A stretch of DNA of 64,000 nt. It comes from Gemmatimonadota bacterium (GTDB taxonomy: Bacteria; Gemmatimonadota; Gemmatimonadetes; Longimicrobiales; Gaopeijiaceae). The notes under the pieces were generated by a model, which worked only from the letters and a program-made list of their open reading frames with translations, was not told the DNA's origin and made no database searches. The stretch lies in assembly GCA_007121555.1 (NCBI GenBank), contig SKKH01000012.1, forward strand, positions 1 through 64,000. Reading direction: 5' to 3'. Shown here piece after piece: positions 9,412-17,873 of the stretch (its first letter is position 1; every line of letters begins with the position of its first letter). The translations under genes were made by a program, and so were the position numbers.

Positions 9412-10080
9412 ATGAAACGATCGAAGATCGGGAGTCTGATGCTGGCCGCCCTGCTGGCGGCCGCCTGCGGCAACGGAGAGGCCCCTGCGCCCGCGACCGA
9501 TACCGCTGCGGACCAGACCGATGCTGCAGCCGCCGGTGAGGTGCCTGCGGCTCGGGCCCAGCTTCCCCCGGAACAGCAGGAATTCTGGGCGAACCTGGAG
9601 GAGCACTGCGGGAACGCCTATCCCGGGTACGCCGCCATCATTCGGGAGGGGGACACCCGGCGAGAGGGGCTCTATGCCGGCTACGAGATGGTGGGGCACT
9701 TCCGCCAGTGCTTCGAGGACGAGCTCCGGATCCCCGGGCACATCGGGGAAGACCGTTCCCGCACCTGGATCCTGACCCCTGTGAACGGCGGACTGGATCT
9801 GCGGCACGATCACCGGGAGCCGGACGGATCGTCGTCTGAGAACACCATGTACGGGGCCAGCACCTCCGATCCCGGCACCCCCCTCCGGCAGGAGTTCACT
9901 CGCGAGGGTCAGCGGGGCTACTGGGTCCTGGAGATGGTTCCGGGCGAGCGCTTCTCCTATGGAAACCACGACGGTGACGAATGGCTGGTCCGCTTCGATT
10001 TCGACATCACTGAGCCCATTGATCCGCCGCCGCCGCCCTGGGGCTATGAGGACACGGAGCCCTATCCTCCGGTGGACTGA
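9412..10080 (+). CDS. Predicted lipoprotein, unknown function
   Basis: 222 aa from ATG 9412; in-frame codons continue upstream to 9316 but the lipoprotein signal begins here (KRSKIG, hydrophobic core, lipobox LAAAC with Cys19). An Ala/Thr-rich linker follows, then a folded part with LPPEQQEFWANLEEHCGNAY and a Pro-rich C-terminus (IDPPPPPWGYEDTEPYPP). No family recognised. It is divergent from the ECF transporter and is followed by the YjbQ-like gene 33 bp downstream. Confidence 0.7.
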   Translation: MKRSKIGSLMLAALLAAACGNGEAPAPATDTAADQTDAAAAGEVPAARAQLPPEQQEFWANLEEHCGNAYPGYAAIIREGDTRREGLYAGYEMVGHFRQCFEDELRIPGHIGEDRSRTWILTPVNGGLDLRHDHREPDGSSSENTMYGASTSDPGTPLRQEFTREGQRGYWVLEMVPGERFSYGNHDGDEWLVRFDFDITEPIDPPPPPWGYEDTEPYPPVD

Positions 10081-10113
10081 GGACCAGGTGAAGCGGATCC
10101 CGTCCTTCGACCC

Positions 10114-10539
10114 ATGACCGCACACACCTTCACGATCACCCGGCGCACCAGGGGCAACGACCACATTCTGGACATCACCGGGGATCTGCTGGAAGGGGTC
10201 CGGGAGTCCGGCATCCGCTCAGGGCAGCTCGCCGCCATGGTGGTGGGATCGACGGCGGCCCTCACGGCCACGGAGTTCGAGCCGGGACTGGTGGAGCACG
10301 ATCTGGCGGCGGCGCTGGAGCGGTTGGCTCCCCGGGACGGCCGCTATGAGCACGAGGAGACCTGGGGTGACGACAACGGCCACAGTCATGTGCGGGCGAG
10401 CCTGATCGGCCCCTCGGTGGCGCTCCCGGTGGTGGACGGCCGTGTACCGCTGGGCACCTGGCAACAGATCATCCTGATGGATTTCGACACCCGCCCCAGG
10501 GAGCGCACCGTGGTGGTGAACCTGGTGGGCGAGAGGTAG
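10114..10539 (+). CDS. YjbQ/UPF0047 family protein
   Basis: 141 aa, the full usual length. It has the family pattern: N-terminal strand, GIRSGQLAAMVVGSTAALT, an acidic segment with ENDNGHSHV-like conserved histidines (WGDDNGHSHVRASLIGPS), and the closing LGTWQQIILMDFD. Members bind metal at the GHSH motif and have been linked to weak thiamine-phosphate-synthase activity; the physiological role is unsettled. Likely cytoplasmic. Confidence 0.88.
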   Translation: MTAHTFTITRRTRGNDHILDITGDLLEGVRESGIRSGQLAAMVVGSTAALTATEFEPGLVEHDLAAALERLAPRDGRYEHEETWGDDNGHSHVRASLIGPSVALPVVDGRVPLGTWQQIILMDFDTRPRERTVVVNLVGER

Positions 10540-10663
10540 GTGACCTTTCGCCCCATCCGCAGGGTATCAGACCCCTTTCGTTCCACTCGCCCACTCCTCA
10601 TCTGGTGCCCCTCCTCCAGTTGGTTCCGGGGGAGAGGGAGACCGAAGGGCTGAAAGACTGCAG

Positions 10664-11254
10664 ATGAAGCGCCGCCTTTCGTACACCCGGATCCTCTTCA
10701 TCCTGATCGCTCCCCTGGTCCTCTTCACCCATCACCTCTATCAGGATGGGTCGCTGGCCGAGGTCGCCCTGGAGTCCGGTGGGGTGATTCTTCTCATCCT
10801 GGCCATGGGAGGACGGATCTGGGCCAGTGCGCACCTGGCGGGGAAGAAGGAGAAGGAGCTGGTCCTGACCGGGCCCTTCGCACGCACCCGAAATCCCCTG
10901 TATTTCTTCAGTCTGATCGGATTCGTGGGAGCGGGGCTGGTCTTCGGTTCCGTGGTCCTCGCCCTTCTCTTCGCCGGCGTGTTCTTCGCCTTTCACTGGC
11001 CTACGATCCGGCGGGAGGAGGGGCGGCTGGAGGCGCTCTTCGGAGAGGAGTACCGAGCGTATTGTGCCAGGGTCCCGCGCTTTTTTCCGTTTCTGGGCCG
11101 ACGGTCTTCTGGTGAGACGATCATCCTCGATGCGCCCCAGTTCGTCCGGATGTTGCGGGATGCTCTGGCCATCCCCCTGGTCATCATCGTGGCCGATCTT
11201 CTCGACTGGGCCCAGGCGAGTGGACTGGCGCCCGTGCTACTGGAGCTTCCATGA
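10664..11254 (+). CDS. Isoprenylcysteine methyltransferase-like membrane protein
   Basis: 196 aa with several hydrophobic helices. The segment GPFARTRNPLYF and the downstream E-x8-LFGEEYRAYCARVPRFFP are the conserved SAM-binding C-terminal features of the ICMT/PEMT (phospholipid methyltransferase) superfamily. Bacterial relatives methylate lipids or small thiols, and the substrate here is unknown. A further membrane helix after residue 170 extends beyond the core. The stop overlaps the next gene by 4 bp (ATGA), indicating translational coupling with the YaiI-like gene. Confidence 0.82.
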   Translation: MKRRLSYTRILFILIAPLVLFTHHLYQDGSLAEVALESGGVILLILAMGGRIWASAHLAGKKEKELVLTGPFARTRNPLYFFSLIGFVGAGLVFGSVVLALLFAGVFFAFHWPTIRREEGRLEALFGEEYRAYCARVPRFFPFLGRRSSGETIILDAPQFVRMLRDALAIPLVIIVADLLDWAQASGLAPVLLELP

Positions 11255-11706
11255 AGATCTGGGTCGACGGAGACGCCCCGCCCCGGGCGGTCAAGGAGAT
11301 CGTATTTCGGGCCGCGAAGCGCCTGGAGATCGAAACGCTCCTGGTGTCCAATCAGCGGCTGACCATCCCGCTGAACAACGCCTTCGTCCATCAGGTCCGG
11401 GTGGGACACGGCGCCGATGTGGCGGACCAGCACATCGTGGATCACGCCCAGGAGGGTGACCTGGCCATCACCGCCGACATCCCCCTGGCCGCCGCCCTGG
11501 TGGAGAAGGGGGTCGTGGTCATCGACCCCCGGGGAGAGGAGTACTCCGAGGAGAACGTTCGCCAGCGCCTCTCCATCCGCGACTTCATGCAGGAGCTGCG
11601 GGATCAGGGAGTGGATACGGGCGGACCGTCGGCCTACAGAGAAAGCGAGAAGCGAGCTTTTGCCGCCACCTTCGACCGTCTCCTCACCGCGCTGACCCGC
11701 AAATAG
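11251..11706 (+). CDS. YaiI/YqxD family protein (DUF188)
   Basis: 151 aa. The N-terminus MKIWVDGDAPPRAVKEI matches the VDxDACP-type start of this PIN-like family, with ADQHIVDHAQEGDLAITADIPLA carrying the acidic residues of the putative nuclease pocket. The family cysteine of the ACP motif is replaced by proline here. Biochemical function is not established. It is translationally coupled to the methyltransferase-like gene upstream. Confidence 0.88.
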   Translation: MKIWVDGDAPPRAVKEIVFRAAKRLEIETLLVSNQRLTIPLNNAFVHQVRVGHGADVADQHIVDHAQEGDLAITADIPLAAALVEKGVVVIDPRGEEYSEENVRQRLSIRDFMQELRDQGVDTGGPSAYRESEKRAFAATFDRLLTALTRK

Positions 11707-11760
11707 CCGCGGCACCTTCTTCCGGAGCGCCTGCGGGTCGGACCCTGGCTCTTCCTCGAG

Positions 11761-12423
11761 CTACCCTCCGAAGGGGAGGGACAGCATCAGAAAGAGGTCG
11801 GTCTGGAAGGAGGAGTCTTCCGACCCACTCCCCTCGATCCCGGTTCTGACGCGGGAGAGATGCCCGTTGAGTTCCCACTGGGTCCGGAGGCCCAGAAGCG
11901 AAAGCTCGGTACCCAGCCCGAGATGCAGGGCGGGTTGGGTCTGGTCTTCGACGACCCGGTCCAGGAAGTCGTCGTCGAAGCCCCGGAACTCGACGTCGTA
12001 CCGCTTGATCCCGGCGCCGGCCAGGAAATAGGTCTGGAAGAGGACGATCCTGGGAATGGGGCGGAAGACGGCGGCCGCGCCGGCCGTGGTCACATGGCTT
12101 CGCGCGGAGCAACCGTCACAGTCGCTCCAGAAGGGGATGCTGGAGTTCGTTCCGTGCCCCAGCCCCACTCGGACGCTGGTTCCCTCCCGAGCGGGTCCGG
12201 CCTCCAGCGCGAGCCCCCATGCCAACGTGCTGGCGCGCCTCCCGGCCCTGAAGACGGGGTCGCCCTGATCTCTGAACTGCCCCAGCTCTCCCATGGGTGT
12301 ATAGGCTCCGAACTGCGGCAGGAGTCGGATGGAGGTCTGGGCGTGGGCTTCGAACAGGACCCCCCAGGCGGCCATGAGAACGAGCAGAGACGCGGTAGTG
12401 GCGGTCCACTTCACGAGGCGCAT
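11761..12423 (-). CDS. Predicted outer-membrane beta-barrel protein
   Basis: 220 aa from the ATG ending at 12423, chosen because AGGAGG lies four to five bases upstream. A signal peptide (hydrophobic core, cleavage near EAHAQ) leads into alternating strands ending in the aromatic SSFQTDLFLMLSLPF, a typical barrel C-terminus. A CDGCSA dicysteine motif lies in a loop. No specific family recognised. The gene ends facing the YaiI-like gene. Confidence 0.65.
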   Translation of the reverse strand: MRLVKWTATTASLLVLMAAWGVLFEAHAQTSIRLLPQFGAYTPMGELGQFRDQGDPVFRAGRRASTLAWGLALEAGPAREGTSVRVGLGHGTNSSIPFWSDCDGCSARSHVTTAGAAAVFRPIPRIVLFQTYFLAGAGIKRYDVEFRGFDDDFLDRVVEDQTQPALHLGLGTELSLLGLRTQWELNGHLSRVRTGIEGSGSEDSSFQTDLFLMLSLPFGG

Positions 12424-12844
12424 GACTCCTCCTGGAAAGATGATCCCTGGGTCCAACACGGATACCCGGACACGCCCCGGATGACCCCGAAGTACTCAGT
12501 CGAGACTACAGGCGGGACCCTCGGAGCGGACACCCTATTGCCGATTTCTGGATCACGTTTCGTGCCGGATTCTCAAGTCTTTTCTTTTCAATGTGTTGCC
12601 GGGTTCCCAGGGGGCTGCATCCGGCGAGATCCGGCAGCTTGTTCCCACCCCACCCCTGCGCATATTGCCTCCGGTCAGTTTGCTAGTGTGGTGAGTCAGA
12701 GATTCGGCGAGGGACCGAGGGGCTCGGCGCGCCGGGTCACGAATGCCGGCGAATCTCTGACTCACCACACTGGAAGGCCGTTGAAGAAGTAGAGGGGCCA
12801 TCGTTGGGGGCTCCGGGCAGCCGCTTCCTGGGAGGACCCTTGAA
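12424..12844. other. 421-bp intergenic region holding a palindromic element
   Basis: Between the barrel-protein start and the anti-sigma stop. It contains the 87-bp palindromic element at 12685-12771 and an A/T-enriched stretch near 12570-12595 that could hold the barrel gene promoter. No coding gene is supported. Confidence 0.55.
12685..12771. repeat. Palindromic element, copy A (MITE/REPIN-like)
   Basis: Perfect 22-bp inverted arms (12685-12706 and 12750-12771, beginning AGTGTGGTGAGTCAGAGATT) enclose a 43-bp GC-rich core. The arms and core recur in inverted orientation at 37791-37955. No transposase lies nearby and no target duplication is obvious at the edges. See findings. Confidence 0.85.
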
Positions 12845-13162
12845 TCAGGAACTCCTGAACCCTTCGGTCTCCAGGGACTCCATGATCCGTTCCTTGAGTT
12901 CGTCCGGAGCCTTCTCGTTCCCCGTGGCACGTGCCACCGCCTCCCGGAAGGCCCGTTCGAAGGTGAGGAGGGGATAGCATCGCGCACAGCTCTCCAGGTG
13001 CGTCGCCACCCGTTCGTCCAGCTCCGGCTCCAGCTCCTCGTCCAGCCATTCGAAGAGGAGCTCCACCGTCTCCTGGCAGGACAGTCCGCCGGGGGGACTG
13101 AGGTACGGGACCTCATCCCGAACCCGCCGAAGGAGTTTACGGAATTCGTCCATCCATTTCAT
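12845..13162 (-). CDS. Zinc-binding anti-sigma factor (ZAS/zf-HC2 type)
   Basis: 105 aa, soluble. The zinc-binding pattern is C29 ... H55-x3-C59-x2-C62 (THLESCARC), as in RsrA-type anti-sigma factors that sense thiol oxidation through zinc release. It overlaps the upstream sigma gene by 4 bp, the usual arrangement for a sigma/anti-sigma pair. It has no membrane segment, so sensing is probably cytoplasmic. Redox sensing is inferred from the motif and the neighbours (DoxX, AhpD-like). Confidence 0.85.
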   Translation of the reverse strand: MKWMDEFRKLLRRVRDEVPYLSPPGGLSCQETVELLFEWLDEELEPELDERVATHLESCARCYPLLTFERAFREAVARATGNEKAPDELKERIMESLETEGFRSS

Positions 13163-13758
13163 CTGGCTGCCCCCCTGGGAGAGGTCGGTGAGATGATCCC
13201 CGTCTCGACGGCGTAGTCATGAAGGGCCTTCTGGAGCATCCGCCGACCTCGGAAGAGTCGGCTTTTCACGGTACCCACGGGAGCCCCGACCACCTCGGCA
13301 ACTTCCTGGTAGGAGAGGTCCTCCAGGTCGGAGAGGACGACGGCTTCCCGAAATTCCGCTGGAAGCCCCTCGATGGCCCGAAGGACCTCAGCGTCCACGA
13401 CCTGGCTCCAGAATTCTCCCTCCGGGTCCCGGTTTCGAACCGACATGAAGATCGTAGCCTCGCGGGAAATCTGCCGAGGGTCCTCCTCCGAGGCCTCCTG
13501 CACGATCTCCTGATGCCTCCGGGAGCGCTCTTCCCTTCGGATGAAGAGATTCCTGCAGATGGTGAACAACCAGCTTCGCGCCCGGGTTCCCGGGGTGTAC
13601 TTCTCCCAGTTCCGGTAGGCGCGCAGGAAGGTCTCCTGGGTGAGGTCTTCCGCCTGATCCGGTTCCCGGGCCAGCCGGAGCGCGAAGCGGTAGACGGCAT
13701 CCATCTCAGGCAGCGCCTCCTCGCGAAAGCTCTGGTCTCGGCTTGCTCGATCCGCCAC
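13159..13758 (-). CDS. ECF sigma factor (SigR/RpoE-like)
   Basis: 199 aa from a GTG at 13758, preferred over the TTG at 13770 because GGAGG sits four bases before it. Region 2: FALRLAREPDQAEDLTQETF and an RSWLFTICRNLF segment. Region 4: LPAEFREAVVLSDLEDLSYQ with helix-turn-helix VAEVVGAPVGTVKSRLFRGR. It is paired with the zinc anti-sigma gene downstream (4-bp overlap) and starts 33 bp after the DoxX-like gene, so the three may form one operon. It probably governs a thiol/oxidative stress regulon; targets are not identified. Confidence 0.9.
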   Translation of the reverse strand: MADRASRDQSFREEALPEMDAVYRFALRLAREPDQAEDLTQETFLRAYRNWEKYTPGTRARSWLFTICRNLFIRREERSRRHQEIVQEASEEDPRQISREATIFMSVRNRDPEGEFWSQVVDAEVLRAIEGLPAEFREAVVLSDLEDLSYQEVAEVVGAPVGTVKSRLFRGRRMLQKALHDYAVETGIISPTSPRGAAR

Positions 13759-13791
13759 GGCACCTCCCAAGAATTGTGCGACATCCCCGAA

Positions 13792-14217
13792 TCATCCTGC
13801 CCTCAGGCGATCCAGGACCAGAGTTTCGTGCTCCCGGAACGCGATGATGACGAGGCAGCCGGCAGCCACCGTCAGAGACGGAAAGAAGAGGGCGTTGGTT
13901 CCCTCGAGCACCCATCCCCAGGGATCCAGGATGGAGCGCCAGACCGAGAGCAACGATCCCAGATTGATCAACAGAATGACGGGGTCGACGAATCGGCGAA
14001 AGAGTCCGACGAGGGCGAGCAGCGCAATCGCCACCTGAATTCCACCCAGAATCGGCATGAGCGAGGGAAAGCTCAGGAGACCGAAGTAGAAGGTGTCGGA
14101 AACTCCAACGGCGTGTTCAGGGCTTATGATCTTGTCGAGGCCCCAGATGAGGACCAGAAGTGCGATGCCGGCGCGGAGAAGCAGGAGGGAGACGGACTGG
14201 AGAAAACCTGATCTCAT
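13792..14217 (-). CDS. DoxX-like membrane protein
   Basis: 141 aa from the ATG ending at 14217 (MRSGFLQ). Four hydrophobic helices and the early LLRAGIALLVLIWGLDKI segment fit the DoxX/DoxD-like superfamily of small quinone- or thiol-linked membrane proteins. It lies just upstream of the sigma/anti-sigma pair. A second DoxX-family gene is at 19425. Function is not known beyond family. Confidence 0.6.
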   Translation of the reverse strand: MRSGFLQSVSLLLLRAGIALLVLIWGLDKIISPEHAVGVSDTFYFGLLSFPSLMPILGGIQVAIALLALVGLFRRFVDPVILLINLGSLLSVWRSILDPWGWVLEGTNALFFPSLTVAAGCLVIIAFREHETLVLDRLRAG

Positions 14218-14357
14218 TGAGACTCCGGTGTTTGAAGAGTTGGATGAATCCCTTGCTTCGACCAATTCACAGCGAAGTCCGAGGGTTCCTGAGACGGATG
14301 AAGATCGACCAGGCCGACGCCGAAACGAACCGAAGCCACACCCAGGGAGGAGACGTC

Positions 14358-14915
14358 ATGAGCTGGATTCGAACCATCGATGAAGCTGAAGCCGACGGAG
14401 AGCTGGCACGGGTGTACGCCGGAATCGCCCGGAAGCGGGGAAAGCTCTCCAACATCATGAAGGTCCAGAGCCTGGACCCTGCCGCGATGGAGGCGCACCT
14501 CGAGCTCTACATGCGACTGCTCTTCAGGAAGGGTGGGTTGAGCAGGGCGGAGCGGGAGCTTCTGGCGGTGGTGGTCTCGGTGGAGAACGGCTGTGGGTAC
14601 TGTACGCTCCATCACGCCGAGGCGCTGGCCTCCTGGTGGAAGGATCGTGGGAGGGTGGAGCGGGTCCAGGACGATCCGGCCTCCGCCGATCTCTCCTCCC
14701 GGGAGGAGGCTCTGGTCCGGTATGCTCGAAGGCTCACCCGCACTCCGTCCGAGGTCGAGGAGTCCGAGGTGGAGGGATTGCGGAACGAGGGCCTCACCGA
14801 CGAAGAGATCCTCCAGGCCAACATGATCATCGGGTACTTCAACTTCGTGAACCGGGTCGCCGAGGGTCTCGGAGTGGACGCACCGCCGGAGGAGGTCGAG
14901 GGATACCGGTACTGA
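14358..14915 (+). CDS. AhpD-like peroxidase-related protein
   Basis: 185 aa from ATG 14358 with GGAGG seven bases upstream. The motif ENGCGYCTLHHAEAL gives the CxxC pair C79/C82 and H86 of the carboxymuconolactone decarboxylase/AhpD fold, the redox centre of alkylhydroperoxidases. The C-terminal part contains the ILQANMIIGYFNFVNRVAEG helix typical of 'peroxidase-related' members. It likely reduces organic peroxides through a thiol relay. Divergent from the DoxX/sigma operon, with which it may share regulation. Confidence 0.85.
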   Translation: MSWIRTIDEAEADGELARVYAGIARKRGKLSNIMKVQSLDPAAMEAHLELYMRLLFRKGGLSRAERELLAVVVSVENGCGYCTLHHAEALASWWKDRGRVERVQDDPASADLSSREEALVRYARRLTRTPSEVEESEVEGLRNEGLTDEEILQANMIIGYFNFVNRVAEGLGVDAPPEEVEGYRY

Positions 14916-14927
14916 CAGCCTTCCCGA

Positions 14928-15482
14928 TCAGACTTCCAGGAGCGCGGGATCGGTTCGATCCAGGATGAGCTTCAGCGCAAGCACCAGGAGGATGAGAGAC
15001 AGGGGGATCAGGATCTGGAAGACGCTGACCATCAGTGACGAGAGCTGGAGCCCCAGAATCAGCACGACCGCTGGAGCGCAGCACGCTCCCCCGGCCAGCA
15101 GGGCCGGCACGCTGGCCAGGATTCCCGTGGACCGGTTGAACCGGCAGGCCCTGGGCTGCCGGAAGGCGATCCAGGTCACCACGAGATTGAGGCCGGCGAG
15201 CGCGGCAAGAAAGCTCCCGAGCGCGATGTTCAGGGGCGAGAAGAGAATGGTGAAGCCCGGTAGGGTCAGTTGGGCCACGGGCTCGAAGGTGAAGGCCCCC
15301 GTCCTCTCCCACATCCGGCTCAGGTCCGTGGTCAGGAACGCCCACCCCCGCCCGCCTGCGGTGATGTCCTGGAGCGCCACGAGGAAGAGGATGAGGTAGA
15401 CCCCGCCCAGGCCCAGAGCCAGGCGTCGGTAGGCCGTGACCCTGAGGATGGCCCGCAGGGTGGCCAGGGCACCCGACCTCAT
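14928..15482 (-). CDS. Membrane protein with a vicinal Cys-Cys motif
   Basis: 184 aa with about five membrane helices. The third-to-last helix carries GGACCAPA with vicinal cysteines C134-C135, reminiscent of the metal-binding Cys pairs in membrane helices of MerT/MerC-type transporters, although the rest does not resemble them. The start overlaps the stop of the DUF3179 gene upstream (ATGA), so the two are coupled. A redox or metal role is inference; the family was not recognised. Confidence 0.6.
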   Translation of the reverse strand: MRSGALATLRAILRVTAYRRLALGLGGVYLILFLVALQDITAGGRGWAFLTTDLSRMWERTGAFTFEPVAQLTLPGFTILFSPLNIALGSFLAALAGLNLVVTWIAFRQPRACRFNRSTGILASVPALLAGGACCAPAVVLILGLQLSSLMVSVFQILIPLSLILLVLALKLILDRTDPALLEV

Positions 15483-16546
15483 GGGCGCTCGCTATCCGGA
15501 TAGAAGGCATGCCACGCGAAGAAGAAGGCTTCCACGGGGATCACCTTCTCAAGGGGAAGTTCCCCAGCAGCGTAGGCCTGGCCGTCCACCTCGTAGATTC
15601 CGTCGCCCATCGGAGAGATCTCGCCGAGGTCGTGGTCCGCCCTGTACAGGTAGCCCGTATCCAGGACCGGGTCGTAGACGCCACGGAAGCTCTCCGTCGT
15701 CTGTACTTCCTCGTCCCGGAGCTCGTCGAGGACGAAGTAAGCGCTTCCGCTCTCGGTCCTTCCTCCCACCACCATCGTCTTGGCGTGGTGCCGGTTGGAA
15801 CTGTGCATGAGGGGGAAGATCGTTCTGTCCTCCTGATAATAGCCTCCGAGCGGGGCGTACGAGCCGTAGGGGTCCCGGGAGTAGTTCCGGAGATGGCCGG
15901 TGCGCTCGCTCAGGACCTGGGTCTCCGGGAAGGCAGCCAGCCAGCGCTCCCAGGTGGTCCAGTATACGTTCACTTCGTCCAGCGTTCTCCCCCGGTGCTC
16001 CCCCCGGATTCCGGTGGCGGTGATCTGCGAAAAGAAGCTTTCGGTCTCGCGGTCGAACATCACGACGTTGCTGTTGAGGAGCTGGCCGGACACGCCGAGG
16101 GTCGTGTCTCCCCGCTTGAACCCCTGAGCGGTGGCGGTGAGAGGACAGTAGGTGATGGCGACGTTCAGACCGCCAACCTGGTCGTTCACGATCTCGTGAT
16201 GCACCATGATGAGCTGAGGGTAGGCCCGGGCCTCACCCTGGTGGTGGAATCCGATCACGATCTCGGAGGGATCCAGGTCGGCCTCGGAGGCGTCGATGAA
16301 GCGGGGTGCGTCGATGGCCGGAATTCCGTCCGGGGGAGGCCCTCCGGACATCATGAAGCTCTCGTAGGCGTCGATCTCGTCGGCCAGGTAGTTCGGCGTC
16401 TCCGCGAAGGGGAGGGAGGCGCTGGACGGCGTCTCCGAAACGGAGGCGACCTGCTGCGCCGTCAGCCCGCCGCCCACGAGAAGAAAGAGAAGGACTCCAA
16501 GGGCGCCGGGCCGGTCGACCAAGCCCTTTCGGGTGAGGGGTTCCAT
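15479..16546 (-). CDS. DUF3179 domain exported protein
   Basis: 355 aa from the ATG ending at 16546 (MEPLTRKG), with GGAG about nine bases upstream. A signal peptide ends near LTAQQ. The DUF3179 core follows: DGIPAIDAPRF, the ARAYPQLIMVHHEIVND segment, the invariant ITYCPLT motif, LGVSGQLLNSNVVMFDRETE and a terminal FFFAWHAFYPDS. The family is widespread, exported, and of unknown function; the conserved Cys of YCPLT suggests a cofactor or thiol role. It is divergent from a second DUF3179 gene (181 bp between starts) and overlaps the CC-motif membrane protein. Confidence 0.88.
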   Translation of the reverse strand: MEPLTRKGLVDRPGALGVLLFLLVGGGLTAQQVASVSETPSSASLPFAETPNYLADEIDAYESFMMSGGPPPDGIPAIDAPRFIDASEADLDPSEIVIGFHHQGEARAYPQLIMVHHEIVNDQVGGLNVAITYCPLTATAQGFKRGDTTLGVSGQLLNSNVVMFDRETESFFSQITATGIRGEHRGRTLDEVNVYWTTWERWLAAFPETQVLSERTGHLRNYSRDPYGSYAPLGGYYQEDRTIFPLMHSSNRHHAKTMVVGGRTESGSAYFVLDELRDEEVQTTESFRGVYDPVLDTGYLYRADHDLGEISPMGDGIYEVDGQAYAAGELPLEKVIPVEAFFFAWHAFYPDSERP

Positions 16547-16727
16547 GGTGGCCACTCCGATGATGATGGTTCGTGAAGCTCGAGATCCGGGTGCCCAGAA
16601 GGGGGGCACCTTGAGAACGCCTGGAGCAGGGGTCGCGGTTCCCGGCTGCGGGAACCTCCGCGGCCTGGGCCGAGTTGGCTCCATGACGGACCCCGAACCA
16701 GGTGTGCTCCCTATCCCGGAGGACCAG

Positions 16728-17873
16728 ATGTTTCTCGTTCCACACGTTCATTCCCCGTCACGGTCGCGGGCCTCGGCGCTGGGCGTCATCGCCTGCGTGA
16801 TGGGGGCGCTGGCCCTGAGCGGCTGCGATGACTCGGGCAGCAGTACCAGCATCGTGGAGGCGAATTTCGGAGATCTTTCCTGCAGCATCCCGGAGAACGA
16901 GATGGCATCGGGCGGTGTTCCGCCCGATGGGATCCCGGCATTGAACGACCCGGAGTTCGTTTCCGCCGACGACTCGTCGGTGGACTACCTCCTGGAGACC
17001 GATCGGGTCATCGGGATCCTGCACGAGGGCCAGGCGTGGGCCGTCCCCCACAACGTGGGATGGTGGCATGAGATCGTGAACACGGACCTCCCAGGGGGGC
17101 CCCAGATCGCGGCCACATACTGTCCGCTCACCGGCTCCAGCCTCGTCTTCGACCGCGAGGTGGTGGGTGGAGCCACGCTCGGGGTGTCGGGGATCCTCTT
17201 CCAGAACAACCTGGTCATGTTCGATCGGAACGAGCCTTCCTCGCTCTGGTTCCAGATGCACCGGGAGGCGCGGTGCGGACCGGCCGACGGTACCCCCTTC
17301 CCCATGGTGGCCGCCTTCGACATGCGCTGGGGCGCATGGAAGGATCTCCACCCCGAAACCCTGGTCGTGACCGGGGACCTCGGGAGGGGTCGGGACTACA
17401 CCCTGTATCCCTACGGCAACTACGAGCAGAGCCAGGAACTCCTCATCCCGATGCCGGGCATCGATGACAGTCGCTTCCGCAAGGAGAGGGTTCTGGGCGT
17501 GCCCGAGGACGACAATGCCGGAGGCGTCCTCTTCCCCTTCGGCATTCTCCGTCAGGCGGCGCCGGGATCGTTGGCTGTGGCGGAGGCCCAGGCTCGCGGG
17601 GGGAATGTCGTGGTCTTCTGGGACCAGAATGCCGACGCCGCCATGGCGTTCCGGCCTCGGATCAACGGTTCGGATCTGAGCTTCAGGGTGGACGACGACC
17701 GGATCGTGGACCGGGAGACGGAGTCCGTCTGGCGGCTTGATGGGCTCGCCGTGGCCGGGGAGTTCGAGGGCGAGCGGCTTCAACCCATCGCCGAGGCCTA
17801 CACTGCGTTCTGGTTCGCCTGGCGGGCCTTTCATCCGGAATCGGTGGTCTGGGAGTTGCCAGGTGGGAGCTGA
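16728..17873 (+). CDS. DUF3179 domain lipoprotein
   Basis: 381 aa from ATG 16728, supported by GGAGG five bases upstream; earlier in-frame ATGs would bury the lipoprotein signal. Lipobox ALSGC (near residue 31). DUF3179 hallmarks match its divergent paralogue: DGIPALNDPEFVS, WAVPHNVGWWHEIVNT, ATYCPLTGSS, LGVSGILFQNNLVMFDR and a terminal FWFAWRAFHPES. It is anchored in an envelope membrane and followed by an outer-membrane channel-like gene that overlaps its end by 11 bp. Function unknown. Confidence 0.88.
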   Translation: MFLVPHVHSPSRSRASALGVIACVMGALALSGCDDSGSSTSIVEANFGDLSCSIPENEMASGGVPPDGIPALNDPEFVSADDSSVDYLLETDRVIGILHEGQAWAVPHNVGWWHEIVNTDLPGGPQIAATYCPLTGSSLVFDREVVGGATLGVSGILFQNNLVMFDRNEPSSLWFQMHREARCGPADGTPFPMVAAFDMRWGAWKDLHPETLVVTGDLGRGRDYTLYPYGNYEQSQELLIPMPGIDDSRFRKERVLGVPEDDNAGGVLFPFGILRQAAPGSLAVAEAQARGGNVVVFWDQNADAAMAFRPRINGSDLSFRVDDDRIVDRETESVWRLDGLAVAGEFEGERLQPIAEAYTAFWFAWRAFHPESVVWELPGGS

